NCBI GenBank assembly: GCA_030425185.1
Contig: JAUIAU010000013.1
Span: forward strand, 1-64,000
From: Alphaproteobacteria bacterium
Lineage (GTDB): Bacteria; Pseudomonadota; Alphaproteobacteria; Rhodobacterales; Rhodobacteraceae
Length of the DNA stretch: 64,000 nucleotides
Reading direction: 5' to 3'
In this document: positions 1 through 9,936 of the stretch, one piece after another
Layout: each line of letters starts with the position of its first letter
Numbering within the stretch: position 1 is the first letter of the stretch
Made by a program: the position numbers and the translations under genes
Notes under the pieces: generated by a model
The model's input: the letters and a program-made list of their open reading frames with translations, nothing else
What the model was told of the DNA's origin: nothing
Database searches by the model: none

Positions 1-111
1 GGTGGGGAGCAGGGTCTGCCCCCCGGCCAGGAACTTGCCGTCTTCCGCCCCGGCCATCGCGGCCGCGGCGGCGTCGACGGAGGCGGGCTTGTGGTAGGTT
101 GCCTCGTACAT
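1..111 (-). CDS. coxM: CO dehydrogenase-like FAD-binding medium subunit, N-terminus only
   Basis: This is the 5' end of a gene running off the window. The first 37 codons read MYEATYHKPASVDAAAAAM and continue to an AGGQTLLP motif, which matches the FAD pyrophosphate-binding loop of the CoxM/xanthine dehydrogenase medium subunit family. It begins 13 nt after coxL, with a GAGGGAAACC ribosome site before the ATG at 111. In the family this subunit passes electrons from the 2Fe-2S subunit to FAD. Its place after coxS and coxL gives the order S-L-M, typical of form II clusters. The rest of the protein is outside the window. Confidence 0.85.
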   Translation of the reverse strand, partial: MYEATYHKPASVDAAAAAMAGAEDGKFLAGGQTLLPT

Positions 112-124
112 GGTTTCCCTCCTC

Positions 125-2485
125 CTACTCGGCGGCCTGAAGCGACGCGGTGGACTGCAAGGCCATCCACACCTTCTGCGGCGTGGCGGGCATCGACAGC
201 GCGTCGGTGCCGATCGCGTCGGTGATCGCGTTGATGACGGCGGGCGGGGCGCCGATGGCCCCCGCTTCGCCGCAGCCCTTGATCCCGAGCGGGTTCGAGG
301 GGCAGACGGTCGTGTTGTGCTCGATCGTGTAGAACGGCACGTCATCGGCGCGCGGCATCGCGTAGTCCATGTACGAGCCGGTGATCAGCTGGCCGTCCTC
401 GTCGTAGACGACTTGCTCCAGCAGCGCCTGGCCGATGCCCTGCGCCACCCCGCCATGCACCTGGCCTTCGACGATCATCGGGTTGATGATCGTGCCAAAG
501 TCGTCGGCGGCGGTGAACTGGATGATCTCGGTGACGCCGGTGTCCGGATCGACCTCGACCTCGGCGATGTAGCAGCCCGCGGGGAAGGTGAAGTTCGACG
601 GATCGTAGAACGCCCCCTCCTTCAGGCCCGGCTCCATGTCCGGCGGCAGGTTGTGCGCGGTGTAGGCGGCCAGTCCGATCTCATGCCAGGCCAGCTTGCG
701 GTCGGTGCCCTTCACCTTGACCTCGCCGCCCTCGATCACGATGTCGTCCTCGGACGCCTCGAGCTGGTGCGCGGCGATCTTCTTCACCTTGGCCTCGATC
801 TTGTCCATCGCCTTGACGATGGCGCTCATGCCGACGGCGCCGGAGCGCGAGCCGTAGGTGCCCATGCCGAACTGCACCTTGTCGGTGTCGCCGTGGACGA
901 TGGAGACGTTCTCCATCGGCACGCCGAAGCGGTCGGACACGATCTGCGCGAAGGTCGTCTCGTGGCCCTGGCCGTGGCTGTGCGAGCCGGTCAGGATCTC
1001 GATGGTGCCGACCGGGTTGACGCGCACTTCGGCCGACTCCCACAGGCCGACGCCCGAGCCGAGCGAGCCCACCGCCGCCGACGGCGCGATGCCGCAGGCT
1101 TCGATGTAGCACGAGTAGCCCATCCCGCGCAGCTTGCCGCGCGCGGCGGCTTCGGCCTTGCGGGCGGCGAAGCCCGCCACGTCCGCGGCCTTCATCGCCT
1201 TGTCGAGGTTGCCGCCGAAATCGCCGGCGTCATAGGTCAGGATGACCGGGGTCTGGTACGGGAACTCGTTGATGAAGTTCTTGCGGCGCAGTTCGGCCGG
1301 ATCGACGCCGAGCTGCCGCGCGGCCACCTCCATCGCCCGCTCGATCATGTAGCAGGCTTCCGGACGTCCCGCCCCGCGATAGGCATCGACCGGCACGGTG
1401 TTGGTGTAGACCGCCTTCACGTTGCCGAAGATGTGCGGGATCACGTACTGGCCCGAGTAGAGCGTCGCGTGCAGGTAGGTCGGCGTGACCGACGAGAACA
1501 GCGACATGTAGGCGCCGAGGTTGGCGATGGTCTCGATCTTCAGGCCGGTGATCCGGTGATCGGCGTCGAAGCCCAGCTTCACGTTCGAGATGTGGTCGCG
1601 GCCGTGGGCGTCGGTCATGAAGGCCTCGGACCGGTCCCCCGTCCACTTGACCGAGCGCTGGGTCCGCATGGAGGCCCAGAGGCAGGTGATTTCCTCGGGG
1701 TAGATGTAGATCTTCGAGCCGAAGCCGCCGCCCACGTCAGGCGCGATGACCCGCAGCTTGTGCTCGGGCGCCACCTGGTAGAAGGCCGACAGCACGAGGC
1801 GGGCGACATGCGGGTTCTGCGAGGTGGTGTAGAGGGTGTAGTGGTCCTCTGCCTCGTCATAGGTGGCGACGGCGGCGCGCGGCTCCATCGGGTTCGGTGA
1901 CAGGCGGTTGTTGGTCAGGTCGATGTCGACGACATGCGCGGACCCGGCCAGCGCGGCCTCGGTCGCCTCTTCCTCGCCGATCACCCAGTCGAAGATCAGG
2001 TTGCCGGGGGCATTGTCATGCACCTGCGGGGCGCCCGGCTGAAGCGCCTTGTCGGCGAAGACGGCGGCGGGCAGTTCCTCGTAGCTCACCTCGACCATCT
2101 CGGCCGCCTGGCGGGCGAGCGCCTGGCTCTCGGCGATGACCACGGCCACCGCGTCGCCGACGTAGCGCACCTTCTCGGTGGCAAGCGCCGACCAGGCGCC
2201 CATGTTCATCGGCGAGCCGTCGCGCGACGAGATCGCCCAGCCGCAGATGAGGTTGCCGATCCCGTCCCCGGTCAGCTGGTGCCCGTCGAGAACGTCGATC
2301 ACCCCTTCCATCGCGAGGGCGGCCGACTTGTCGATGCCGGTGACCTTCGCGTGGGCGTGCGGCGAGCGCACGAAGGCCGCGTAGGCCTGGTTCTCCATGC
2401 GGATGTCGTCGGTGTACTTGCCCTTGCCGGTGATGAACCGTCTGTCTTCCTTGCGCTTGACGCGCGCGCCGATCCCGGTGCCCAT
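125..2485 (-). CDS. coxL: Form II aerobic CO dehydrogenase-like molybdenum large subunit
   Basis: This 786-residue protein belongs to the molybdenum hydroxylase family (CoxL/xanthine dehydrogenase large subunit) and has the usual family length. The Moco loop reads AYRGAGRPE, the form II signature, instead of the AYXCSFR loop of true form I CO dehydrogenase. The C-terminal [13 protein letters not shown] segment carries the conserved active-site glutamate. The N-terminal half has the GGGFGSK molybdopterin motif. It lies between coxS and coxM in one operon. Form II enzymes have not been firmly shown to oxidise CO in Roseobacter-type strains that lack form I, so the substrate may be another small carbonyl or N-heterocyclic compound. 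Confidence 0.92.
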   Translation of the reverse strand: MGTGIGARVKRKEDRRFITGKGKYTDDIRMENQAYAAFVRSPHAHAKVTGIDKSAALAMEGVIDVLDGHQLTGDGIGNLICGWAISSRDGSPMNMGAWSALATEKVRYVGDAVAVVIAESQALARQAAEMVEVSYEELPAAVFADKALQPGAPQVHDNAPGNLIFDWVIGEEEATEAALAGSAHVVDIDLTNNRLSPNPMEPRAAVATYDEAEDHYTLYTTSQNPHVARLVLSAFYQVAPEHKLRVIAPDVGGGFGSKIYIYPEEITCLWASMRTQRSVKWTGDRSEAFMTDAHGRDHISNVKLGFDADHRITGLKIETIANLGAYMSLFSSVTPTYLHATLYSGQYVIPHIFGNVKAVYTNTVPVDAYRGAGRPEACYMIERAMEVAARQLGVDPAELRRKNFINEFPYQTPVILTYDAGDFGGNLDKAMKAADVAGFAARKAEAAARGKLRGMGYSCYIEACGIAPSAAVGSLGSGVGLWESAEVRVNPVGTIEILTGSHSHGQGHETTFAQIVSDRFGVPMENVSIVHGDTDKVQFGMGTYGSRSGAVGMSAIVKAMDKIEAKVKKIAAHQLEASEDDIVIEGGEVKVKGTDRKLAWHEIGLAAYTAHNLPPDMEPGLKEGAFYDPSNFTFPAGCYIAEVEVDPDTGVTEIIQFTAADDFGTIINPMIVEGQVHGGVAQGIGQALLEQVVYDEDGQLITGSYMDYAMPRADDVPFYTIEHNTTVCPSNPLGIKGCGEAGAIGAPPAVINAITDAIGTDALSMPATPQKVWMALQSTASLQAAE

Positions 2486-2499
2486 GTCTGCGACCCTCC

Positions 2500-2997
<498 letters not shown>

Positions 2998-3106
2998 CGG
3001 CGTCTGGTTCCTCCCTTGCCGCAGGGACCCGCCTGTCGTCGGCGGTTGCCCCCTGTTGGTTCATGGTGGCGCACGGTCCGCAGCCCGGCCGCGTGCGCCG
3101 GCGGTC

Positions 3107-3610
3107 CTAGGCCGACGGGCCCGCCGCCGCGTCGGTCTCGTCCTCGTCGGACCGGGGGGCTTCGGCCTCCGGGTCCAGATGCGCCTGAAAGGCCTCGAAG
3201 AACCGGGTGGCGAGCTTCGTGGCGGTCGAGTCGATGAGACGGCTGCCGAGCCGCGCGAGCTTGCCGCCGACCGTGGCATGCACTTCGTAGGACAGCGTCG
3301 TCGAGCCGTCCTCGTTCTCGGCAAGGTGCACGTCGGCCGCGCCCTTGGCGAAACCGGCCACGCCGCCGTTGCCCTCGCCCTGGATCGTGTAGCTTTCGGG
3401 GGCGTTGATGTTGGCCAGTTCCACGGTGCCGGCAAATCTTGCCTTCACCGGTCCGATCTTCTGCACAACCTTGGCCTCGAAACTGGTGTCCGAGGTCTTG
3501 TCGAGTTCTTCGCAGCCCGGAATGCAGGCCTTCAGAACAGCCGGGTCGTTGAGCGCCGCCCAGACCTCGGTCCGCGGTGCCCCGATCCGGTATTCACCGG
3601 TCATATCCAT
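3107..3610 (-). CDS. coxG: CoxG-like SRPBCC family protein
   Basis: This 167-residue protein starts MDMTGEYRIGAPRTEVWAAL, the typical opening of the CoxG/SRPBCC (START-like) family. It continues with the IPGCEEL and GGKLARLGSRLID segments common in CoxG. In form I systems CoxG is linked to membrane recruitment of the mature enzyme. The acidic C-terminal tail after residue 145 has no assigned role and lacks the long hydrophobic anchor of some homologues. It sits between coxE and coxS in the same transcriptional direction. Confidence 0.85.
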   Translation of the reverse strand: MDMTGEYRIGAPRTEVWAALNDPAVLKACIPGCEELDKTSDTSFEAKVVQKIGPVKARFAGTVELANINAPESYTIQGEGNGGVAGFAKGAADVHLAENEDGSTTLSYEVHATVGGKLARLGSRLIDSTATKLATRFFEAFQAHLDPEAEAPRSDEDETDAAAGPSA

Positions 3611-3753
3611 AGTTTATCCCGAGCTCCCGGAGCGGGCGCCCGGACTCCTCCCTGTCGTCCTCGGAAAGCCTACCGCGAACCGGCGGTCTGGCAAGGGGGA
3701 TAATTTCAGACGATCCGTCGCAGGCCGGGGCGACGGCAACGACCCGCGCGCGC

Positions 3754-4980
3754 TCAGGCCGCGGACCGGCCCGGCGGACGCGCCAGAAGGGCCGCGAGCT
3801 GGTCGAGGCTCTGCAGCGAGTGGCAGGCATAAAGCCCGCTGACATGGGGCAGGAGCGCCCGGATCCCGGCCGCTTCCGGGGCGAAGCCCTCGTAGCGCAG
3901 CAGCGGGTTCAGCCAGATCAGCTGGCGGCAGGACAGCGCCAGCCGTTCGGCCTGCCGGGCGAGATGCGCCGCGTCGCCGCGTTCGAGCCCGTCCGAGATC
4001 AGCATCACCACCGCGCCGCGCGTCAGCACCCGGCGCGACCAGTCCTTGTTGAAGCGCTCCAGCGCGTCGCCGATCCGGGTGCCGCCGTGCCAGTCCTGCG
4101 CCTCGCGCGCGACGGCCTCGAGGGCGGCGTCCGGATCGCGGCGGGACAGGGCGCGGGTGATGTTGGTCAGCCGCGTGCCGAAGGTGAAGGCATGGACCGC
4201 GCCCCACTGCCGCCGGGCCTCGCTCCTGGGGGCGACGGAAAGGGCGTGCAGGAACTGCATCATCATCCGGGCATAGCTGCTCATCGAGCCGGAGATGTCG
4301 CAGAGCACCACGAGGTCGGGATAGCGCGTGCGCGGCTCGGCGGTCACGAGCTGCTCGACCTCGCCGCCGCGGCGGAAGGCGGTGCGCAGGGTGGCGCGCG
4401 CGTCGACCCGGGGGCCATGCGCGGCGCGGCGGGTCCTGCGGCTTGCCAGCGGCGGCAGGGGCAGGCGCAGCGACCGGACCATCCGGGCCGCGGCCGCACT
4501 TTCGGCCGCGCTCATCTGGTCGAAATCCATCCTGCGCAGGGTTTCCGCCTCCGACAGGCTGAACCGCGCGTCGATCTCCAGTTCCTCCCGCTCGGGACCG
4601 CGCGGGGGCATCTCGGGCTGGTTGGTCAGCGACTCGGCGGCGCGGCGCTCGGCGGCCTTCTTCTTCGCGGGCGGCGCGTCCTTCTTCACCGACGGCGACA
4701 GCATGTGGATCATCCGCGCGACGTAGTCCGGATCGCGCCAGAACAGGGCGAACAGCCGGTCGTAGAGCTCGAGGTGTTCGGCCCGGGTGATCAGCACGGC
4801 CCGCAGGGTGTGGTAGAAGTCCTCGCGCCGCGAGAAGCCGACCGCCGCCAGCGCCCGGACTGCGTCCTCGACCTGCGCCGTGCCGACCTTGACCCCGGCC
4901 TTGCGCAGGGCGCGGGCGAAATGCACCACGTTGTCGGTCAGCCGACCCTCATCCGGCATCTGCGGGACCGGGCGTTCCAT
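3754..4980 (-). CDS. coxE: CoxE-like von Willebrand factor A protein
   Basis: This 408-residue protein has a helical N-terminal region, a charged linker at about residues 98-135, and a C-terminal VWA domain with the MIDAS motif DISGS at residues 228-232. The segment HGGTRIGDALERF supplies the distal MIDAS threonine region. CoxE works with the AAA+ ATPase CoxD in maturing the Mo-Cu or Mo centre of the cox enzyme. The gene starts 7 nt after coxD ends, consistent with co-translation. Downstream, 143 nt separate it from coxG. Confidence 0.88.
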   Translation of the reverse strand: MERPVPQMPDEGRLTDNVVHFARALRKAGVKVGTAQVEDAVRALAAVGFSRREDFYHTLRAVLITRAEHLELYDRLFALFWRDPDYVARMIHMLSPSVKKDAPPAKKKAAERRAAESLTNQPEMPPRGPEREELEIDARFSLSEAETLRRMDFDQMSAAESAAAARMVRSLRLPLPPLASRRTRRAAHGPRVDARATLRTAFRRGGEVEQLVTAEPRTRYPDLVVLCDISGSMSSYARMMMQFLHALSVAPRSEARRQWGAVHAFTFGTRLTNITRALSRRDPDAALEAVAREAQDWHGGTRIGDALERFNKDWSRRVLTRGAVVMLISDGLERGDAAHLARQAERLALSCRQLIWLNPLLRYEGFAPEAAGIRALLPHVSGLYACHSLQSLDQLAALLARPPGRSAA

Positions 4981-4987
4981 CGCGGTC

Positions 4988-5914
4988 TCAGGACGCCTGC
5001 GCCAGATGCGTGCGCGCGGTGTCGAGGATGCGGGCCGTCTCCGAGCCCTGCACCCGGGCGATGTCGTCCTGGTATTTCAGAACGGCCCCGAGCGTGTCGG
5101 TGATGATGTCCGGCGACAGGGCCACCGTGTCGAGCGCCAGCAGGCAGCGCGCCCAGTCGATGGTTTCCGCCACGCCCGGCGCCTTGAAGAGGTCCTCGGC
5201 CCGCAGCGCCTGCACGAAGGCGATGATCTCCCGCGACAGCGTCTCGGCGGCCTCGGGCACGCGGGCGCGCAGGATCGCCATCTCGCGCTCGAAGCTCGGA
5301 TACTCGACCCAGTGATAGAGGCAGCGCCGCTTCAGCGCGTCATGCACCTCGCGGGTCCGGTTGGAGGTCAGGACCACGATCGGCGGCGTCTCGGCCCGGA
5401 TCGTCCCGATCTCGGGGACCGTGACCTGGCTGTCGGACAGGGCTTCGAGCAGGAAGGCCTCGAACGGCTCGTCGGTGCGGTCGATCTCGTCGATCAGCAG
5501 GACCGGCGGGCCCTCGGGATGGGGCTGCATCGCGTCGAGCAGCGGCCGCCGGATCAGGAACTCGTCCGAGAAGAGTTCCTTCTGAAGCTGCGCGCGATCA
5601 GCGGACCCGGCCGCCTCGGCGGTGCGGATGGCGATCATCTGGGCGGCGAAATTCCACTCGTAGATCGCCGAGGCGGCGTCGAGCCCCTCGTAGCACTGCA
5701 GCCGGATCAGCTTGCGTCCAAGTGCGGCGGCCAGCGCCTTGGCGATCTCGGTCTTTCCGACCCCGGCCTCGCCCTCGAGGAAGATCGGCTTGCCGAGTGT
5801 CAGGGCCAGGAAGACGACCGTGCCCAGGTCCCGGCCACAGACGTAGTTCTGCCTGGAAAGAAGCGCGATCGTCTCGTCGATGGACGTCGGCCCGGTGCTG
5901 CTCTCAGCGCTCAT
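4988..5914 (-). CDS. coxD: CoxD-like MoxR family AAA+ ATPase
   Basis: This 308-residue MoxR-type ATPase has Walker A GEAGVGKTE near residues 48-56, Walker B VLLIDEIDRTD, and a sensor-1 region VLTSNRTREVHDAL. It is the expected partner of the VWA protein CoxE in metallocofactor maturation. The start at 5914 (MSAESS) is chosen because GGGAGG lies 5 nt upstream. An in-frame upstream ATG at 5989 adds 25 residues with no ribosome site. It appears to be the first gene of the cox operon visible here. Confidence 0.88.
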   Translation of the reverse strand: MSAESSTGPTSIDETIALLSRQNYVCGRDLGTVVFLALTLGKPIFLEGEAGVGKTEIAKALAAALGRKLIRLQCYEGLDAASAIYEWNFAAQMIAIRTAEAAGSADRAQLQKELFSDEFLIRRPLLDAMQPHPEGPPVLLIDEIDRTDEPFEAFLLEALSDSQVTVPEIGTIRAETPPIVVLTSNRTREVHDALKRRCLYHWVEYPSFEREMAILRARVPEAAETLSREIIAFVQALRAEDLFKAPGVAETIDWARCLLALDTVALSPDIITDTLGAVLKYQDDIARVQGSETARILDTARTHLAQAS

Positions 5915-6031
5915 GCATCCTCCCTGCCACCGTCCCGGGGCGGCCTCGCTGGCCACAAGGCTTAGCGCGGCCGGCTCGGGCTTGTCCATCGGACCGGGGG
6001 CAGGGCGGCGGGTGACGGCGCAGCGCGCCCG

Positions 6032-6955
6032 TCAGTCGTCGAGCCAGATCGGGTTCGACCACGCCCGTTTCCCGGCGCGGTCCATCACCGTCACGCGGAT
6101 CCAGGGCGAGTTGGCGAAGCGGTCGAGCGGCACGTCGCCCTGGGTCAGCGACGACCCGTGCAACGCGGTCGCGGCCGACCCCTGACCCTGCACGATGATC
6201 GCGGCGACGGCCGAACAGGTGACCCGCAGGGTGTTCCCCTCGATCTCGATCCCGCGCAGCTCGGGGCCCTGGCTGGAATAGTAGGCCCCCGCCTTGAGCG
6301 CCGCGAGCAGGGCGTCGGGGGTGTTCTCCTCGGCCTTCACCATCACCCAGCCGCCGAAATGGTCCGGCTCGGTGAAATGCGCGTCGTCGGTGGCGATCAG
6401 GTCGAGGCGGCGGCCCTCGCTCAGCAGCAGGTCGAGCGTGTGAAAGCCGTCCGGGCGGTCGCAGCCCATCGCGCAGCCGTGGTTGTAGACCTCGACGGCA
6501 TGGGCCGCCTCGAGGCTGCGCGCGTCCTCCAGCGTCAGGCCGGACCATTGCGGGTGCGCGATGGCTACGAAGGCCCCGGCGGCGCGGGCGCGGGCAGCGA
6601 GGTCGGCCCCGCTTTCCTGGCCCTCGACCGGCAGGAAATGCGGGCTGTGCGAGGGAGCGAAATCATCGGGCAGGCCGACGGCGAGGATATGCCACAACTC
6701 GCCATTGGCCATCGCGCCGGAATGCAGCTCGGCGCCGAGGATCGTCGTGAAGCCGTTGCCCCGGAACGGGCGCGTGTCGACGATCGGGAAGCCGTAGAGC
6801 CCGACGAAATGGTCGGTCAGCGCGAGGAAGTCGTAGCCCTCGGCGCGGTAGCGGCGGCAGACCTCCTCGGGCTCCAGCGCGCCGTCCGAGCGGGTGGAAT
6901 GGGTGTGCAGGTTGCCGCGCCAGAAGCGTCCGGGGGCGGTGAAGGCTGGGATCAT
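6032..6955 (-). CDS. PHP domain metal-dependent phosphoesterase-like protein
   Basis: This 307-residue protein carries PHP-domain metal motifs in order: HTHSTRSDG near residue 18, LTDHF, HPQW, and a late ATDDAHF. PHP proteins are polymerase/histidinol-phosphatase-type phosphoesterases and bind two or three metals. The C-terminal third forms a beta-rich region of unknown role. The start at 6955 is preferred because GGAGGG lies 6 nt upstream. The ATG 36 nt further up lacks a ribosome site. The substrate is unknown. It is co-oriented with the cox genes but about 120 nt away, so operon membership is uncertain. Confidence 0.75.
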   Translation of the reverse strand: MIPAFTAPGRFWRGNLHTHSTRSDGALEPEEVCRRYRAEGYDFLALTDHFVGLYGFPIVDTRPFRGNGFTTILGAELHSGAMANGELWHILAVGLPDDFAPSHSPHFLPVEGQESGADLAARARAAGAFVAIAHPQWSGLTLEDARSLEAAHAVEVYNHGCAMGCDRPDGFHTLDLLLSEGRRLDLIATDDAHFTEPDHFGGWVMVKAEENTPDALLAALKAGAYYSSQGPELRGIEIEGNTLRVTCSAVAAIIVQGQGSAATALHGSSLTQGDVPLDRFANSPWIRVTVMDRAGKRAWSNPIWLDD

Positions 6956-7067
6956 GGCGGACCCTCCGATCTGGTGCCGCGTCTCTTCCACCGCCGTGTT
7001 ACACCGTCGTGACAGGCCCGCGCCATGCCGGACTTTTCGTTCCCCGGCCGCGTGCGCCGGGGCCGCC

Positions 7068-7670
7068 CTACATCGTGCGCAGGGCAGCGATGACGGCGTC
7101 GATCCGGCCCTGGTTGCTGTCGATCAGCGCGCCGATCTCGTCCCGTTCGGCGCGCAGCAGGCCGTAGCCTTCGACCCGCACGTCGAAGATGGCCGTGCGC
7201 CCGCCGCGTTCGACCACGAGGAACTGCACGTTCAGCGGCGCGCGCGTGGTCAGGTTGGCCCGGGCGAGGACCTCGACATAGCTGTTCACCGGTTGCGACC
7301 GGAGCACCTCCAGCGATGCGCCCCGCAATTCGGTGAAGCGGCTGGCATACTTGCGCGCGAGGTAGCCGGTGAAGGTGTCGAGGAACATCTGCTGTTCCCC
7401 CCGGCTGAGCGTGCGTCCCGTCGGCCCGAGGACCGATCCGGCGATCAGGCTGAGATTGGTGAACCTCTCCAGCAGGGTCCGTACGCCCGAGACCCGCGCC
7501 GCGGCCGAACCACTTCCCGCGACGACGCGCTGCAGCTCGTCGGAGAAGCTGAGGACCAGCGCTTCGGCGGCTGCGATGGCGTCTGCCCGGACGGTGCCGG
7601 GCAGGCCGAGCGCCAGTGCTCCCAGTCCCAGGCGGAGCGCATCGCGGCGGGTCACAAAGGGGGCTGACAC
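7068..7670 (-). CDS. Tat-exported MlaC/Ttg2D-like phospholipid-binding protein
   Basis: This 200-residue protein begins with a twin-arginine-type leader (TRRDALRLG followed by a hydrophobic stretch to VRA). It matches the MlaC/Ttg2D family through TLSRGEQQMFLDTFTGYLA and a C-terminal FDVRVEGYGLLRAERDEI block. MlaC carries phospholipid between outer and inner membrane in the Mla pathway. The GTG start at 7670 has GGAGG 8 nt upstream; longer in-frame starts lack one. The rest of the Mla system is not adjacent, so this is an orphan copy. It follows the sensor kinase gene after 186 nt that hold short inverted repeats, including CATCC-TATC-GGATG at 7812-7825. Confidence 0.75.
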   Translation of the reverse strand: MSAPFVTRRDALRLGLGALALGLPGTVRADAIAAAEALVLSFSDELQRVVAGSGSAAARVSGVRTLLERFTNLSLIAGSVLGPTGRTLSRGEQQMFLDTFTGYLARKYASRFTELRGASLEVLRSQPVNSYVEVLARANLTTRAPLNVQFLVVERGGRTAIFDVRVEGYGLLRAERDEIGALIDSNQGRIDAVIAALRTM

Positions 7671-7856
7671 GGCTTGGTCCTCCAGGTGTCGACAGCAGAC
7701 CGAAGGCCCATGGGCCCTCGGCAGTGCCACCCTGTCGGCCCGATCCCCGGCTGTCGAGGCCCGATCCCGCCCCGTCGCCGACTGCGGCACAACCTGTAGC
7801 CTGTCGGTCCGCATCCTATCGGATGTGCCGTTCGAGTGGGGCGCGCCCCGCCCCGG

Positions 7857-9935
7857 TCAGGCGACCGGCACCTGCGGGACGAGGCTGGTGCGGGTCTCGC
7901 GCAGGGCCTCCCGGCACGCGTCGGCGACCTCGGTCAGGCGCGGTGTGCCCGGTTCGCTCAGCGCGTCCTCGAGGGTTGCGAGGGTGGCGCTGAGGGCGTC
8001 GAGGCCGAGCATCGCGCAGAGGCCGCAAACCCGGTGACTGGCATTGGACAACTCGGCGATCCGGTCGGGGTCCGGCCCCTGCGCGACGGCGTCGAGCAGG
8101 TCCTCGGTCTCGAGAAAGACACCCTGCAACAGCCGGGCGGCTTCCGCCTCGCCGAGGCCCGAGACCGCCTCGGCCCAGGTGTCCGCCACGATCGTCTGCC
8201 GCTCCGTTCCGGGCGCCGGTTGGGCGGCCTTTCGCGCCATGTCGTCGAGGCAGGCGCGCAGCTGGTCGGCGGTCACGGGTTTCTTCAGGAAGAAATCGAT
8301 CCCGGCAGCCTCCAGCCAGGGGCGATCCGCGTCGCGGACGTGGGCCGAGACGGCGCAGATCTTCGCCCGTGAAGACGGCCCGCCGCCACTGCGAATCCGT
8401 TTCGCCACATCACCGCCGGAGACATCCGGGAGGTTCAGATCGAGCAGGATCACGTCGTATTCGAAGGCTTCGGCCTCGGAGATGGCCTCCTGCCCGTCCG
8501 AGGCGGCCGCGACCGCGCAGCCGAGCTTCGCCACCGCGTCGCACAGAAGCTGGTGATTGGCCGGGTGATCCTCGACCACCAGCACCGTGCGGGGAATGTG
8601 GTCCCCAACGTCGGACGCCGCTGCGGGCGGGGCCAGGGGTGCGGCGGGGGTGCGGTCGCCCTCCATCCGCTGCAGAAGGGCCTCGGCCCCGGCCACGGCG
8701 TCCTGCGCCGCGGTGCGCACCCGCCCGAGGTCGGCGCTCAGGCCGGCCTCCCCGGAGGCGTTGTTGTCCATCGCCTCAAGGCTGCCCAGCAGCGTGTGCA
8801 GCGGGGTGCGCAGCGTGTGGTTGACGCTTTCCTGGAAACTGCGTCGCGCCTTTTGCGCGGCGGCAGCTTCCTCGCGCGCGTGGCGGAGGTTGGCCTGCAG
8901 GCGGACCGAGTCGGACAGGTCGGTCAGGCCGACGAGGCACAGCGTTTCCCGGTTGCTGAGCCCGACCTGCGAGACCCGGATCGCAACCGGAATCGCGGTG
9001 CCGTCGAAGCGTTGCAGCGACCATTCCGTGGTCGTGTCGGCGGTGCGCAGGTCGTTCGCATCGGCCAGCACCGCGCCTTCCGTCGGCGCGTCCGGCGGTG
9101 CGATCCAGCCCTGCAGCCGCGTGCCCTGAACGGGGGGCTCGGGGCTGCGCAGAAGCTCCAGCGCCATTGCATTCGCACTGCGGATGGTGCCGTCGCAGTC
9201 GCAGATCAGCAGCGGGATCGGCGCGGCCGAAATCGTGGCGCGCAGGTTGTCGCGTTCGACCTCCGCCAGATGGAGTTGCGAGCGCAGCCGGCGCAGCGCC
9301 ATCACGAGAAGCAGCGAATGCGTCAGCAGGGCCGCAAGCAGCACGTAGAGCCCGGCGAGCACCGCCGACATGCGCTGCACAGCAGACCCGAAGGCGACCT
9401 GGTCGCGCAGCGTGGCGGTCTGGATCGCGGCCATCGTCAGGCTCCTGTGCAGTCCTTCGACCTGCTCACTGTCGTCCAGCAGGCTGTCGACCAGCGTGGG
9501 GGGCAGGGACGAGGTCTCGTCGAGACGGCCCGCCACGGTGTCGCGGTACTCCCGCACCCGGGCGAGTTGTCCCTCCGCGTCATAGGTCAGGGTGTCGAGG
9601 GACCCGGCATTTTGGAAGAAGGCCAGAAGGATGTCGACCCGGCTGTAATAGATGTCGAACCGGCGCCGGATCTCGCGGTCGAGGTCGTCCTGCAATGATC
9701 CGGGCTTGACCGACGCGACACTGAGGGCGCGCTGGTAATGGTAATGCTCCAGCTCGATCTGGCTGGCGAGCCAGGCGACGTCCTCGCGATCCGTGCTGCG
9801 GAGCGCGGTGAGCTGCGCCCGGGCCGTGAACAGCCCGAACGAGACAGCGGCGATGCAAATGGCCACCAGAACCAGACCCAGCGTGGCGCTGCGTTCCGGG
9901 GCCCGGCCCATGGACCGGAGAAAGGCGCGGAGCAT
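7857..9935 (-). CDS. Membrane hybrid signalling protein: sensor, PAS, HisKA, REC, Hpt, no ATP-binding domain
   Basis: This 692-residue protein has TM1 at about residues 18-38, a helical periplasmic region, TM2 at about 192-214, and a PAS-like segment at about 230-345. A HisKA H-box (NHTLRTPLH, His373) follows, then a receiver domain (VLVVEDH, phospho-Asp 499 in ILLDLNLP) and an Hpt domain (ASHRVCG, His634). No N, G1, F or G2 box lies between the H-box and the receiver, so the catalytic ATPase domain is absent. The start at 9935 lies 1 nt after the stop of the upstream periplasmic protein gene, so the two are surely co-translated. The periplasmic RFDIYYSR motif recurs in the kinase at 39805-42306, its paralogue. 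It probably relays phosphate supplied by another kinase. Confidence 0.85.
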   Translation of the reverse strand: MLRAFLRSMGRAPERSATLGLVLVAICIAAVSFGLFTARAQLTALRSTDREDVAWLASQIELEHYHYQRALSVASVKPGSLQDDLDREIRRRFDIYYSRVDILLAFFQNAGSLDTLTYDAEGQLARVREYRDTVAGRLDETSSLPPTLVDSLLDDSEQVEGLHRSLTMAAIQTATLRDQVAFGSAVQRMSAVLAGLYVLLAALLTHSLLLVMALRRLRSQLHLAEVERDNLRATISAAPIPLLICDCDGTIRSANAMALELLRSPEPPVQGTRLQGWIAPPDAPTEGAVLADANDLRTADTTTEWSLQRFDGTAIPVAIRVSQVGLSNRETLCLVGLTDLSDSVRLQANLRHAREEAAAAQKARRSFQESVNHTLRTPLHTLLGSLEAMDNNASGEAGLSADLGRVRTAAQDAVAGAEALLQRMEGDRTPAAPLAPPAAASDVGDHIPRTVLVVEDHPANHQLLCDAVAKLGCAVAAASDGQEAISEAEAFEYDVILLDLNLPDVSGGDVAKRIRSGGGPSSRAKICAVSAHVRDADRPWLEAAGIDFFLKKPVTADQLRACLDDMARKAAQPAPGTERQTIVADTWAEAVSGLGEAEAARLLQGVFLETEDLLDAVAQGPDPDRIAELSNASHRVCGLCAMLGLDALSATLATLEDALSEPGTPRLTEVADACREALRETRTSLVPQVPVA

Positions 9936-9936
9936 G

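Noticed and set aside
110-1900. Plus-strand open frame of about 600 codons opposite coxL
   Set aside because: It overlaps the clear CoxL coding region on the other strand and has a biased Arg/Gly/Val composition.
125-2485. Form I carbon monoxide dehydrogenase
   Set aside because: The active-site loop is AYRGAGR and not AYXCSFR, and the gene order is S-L-M.
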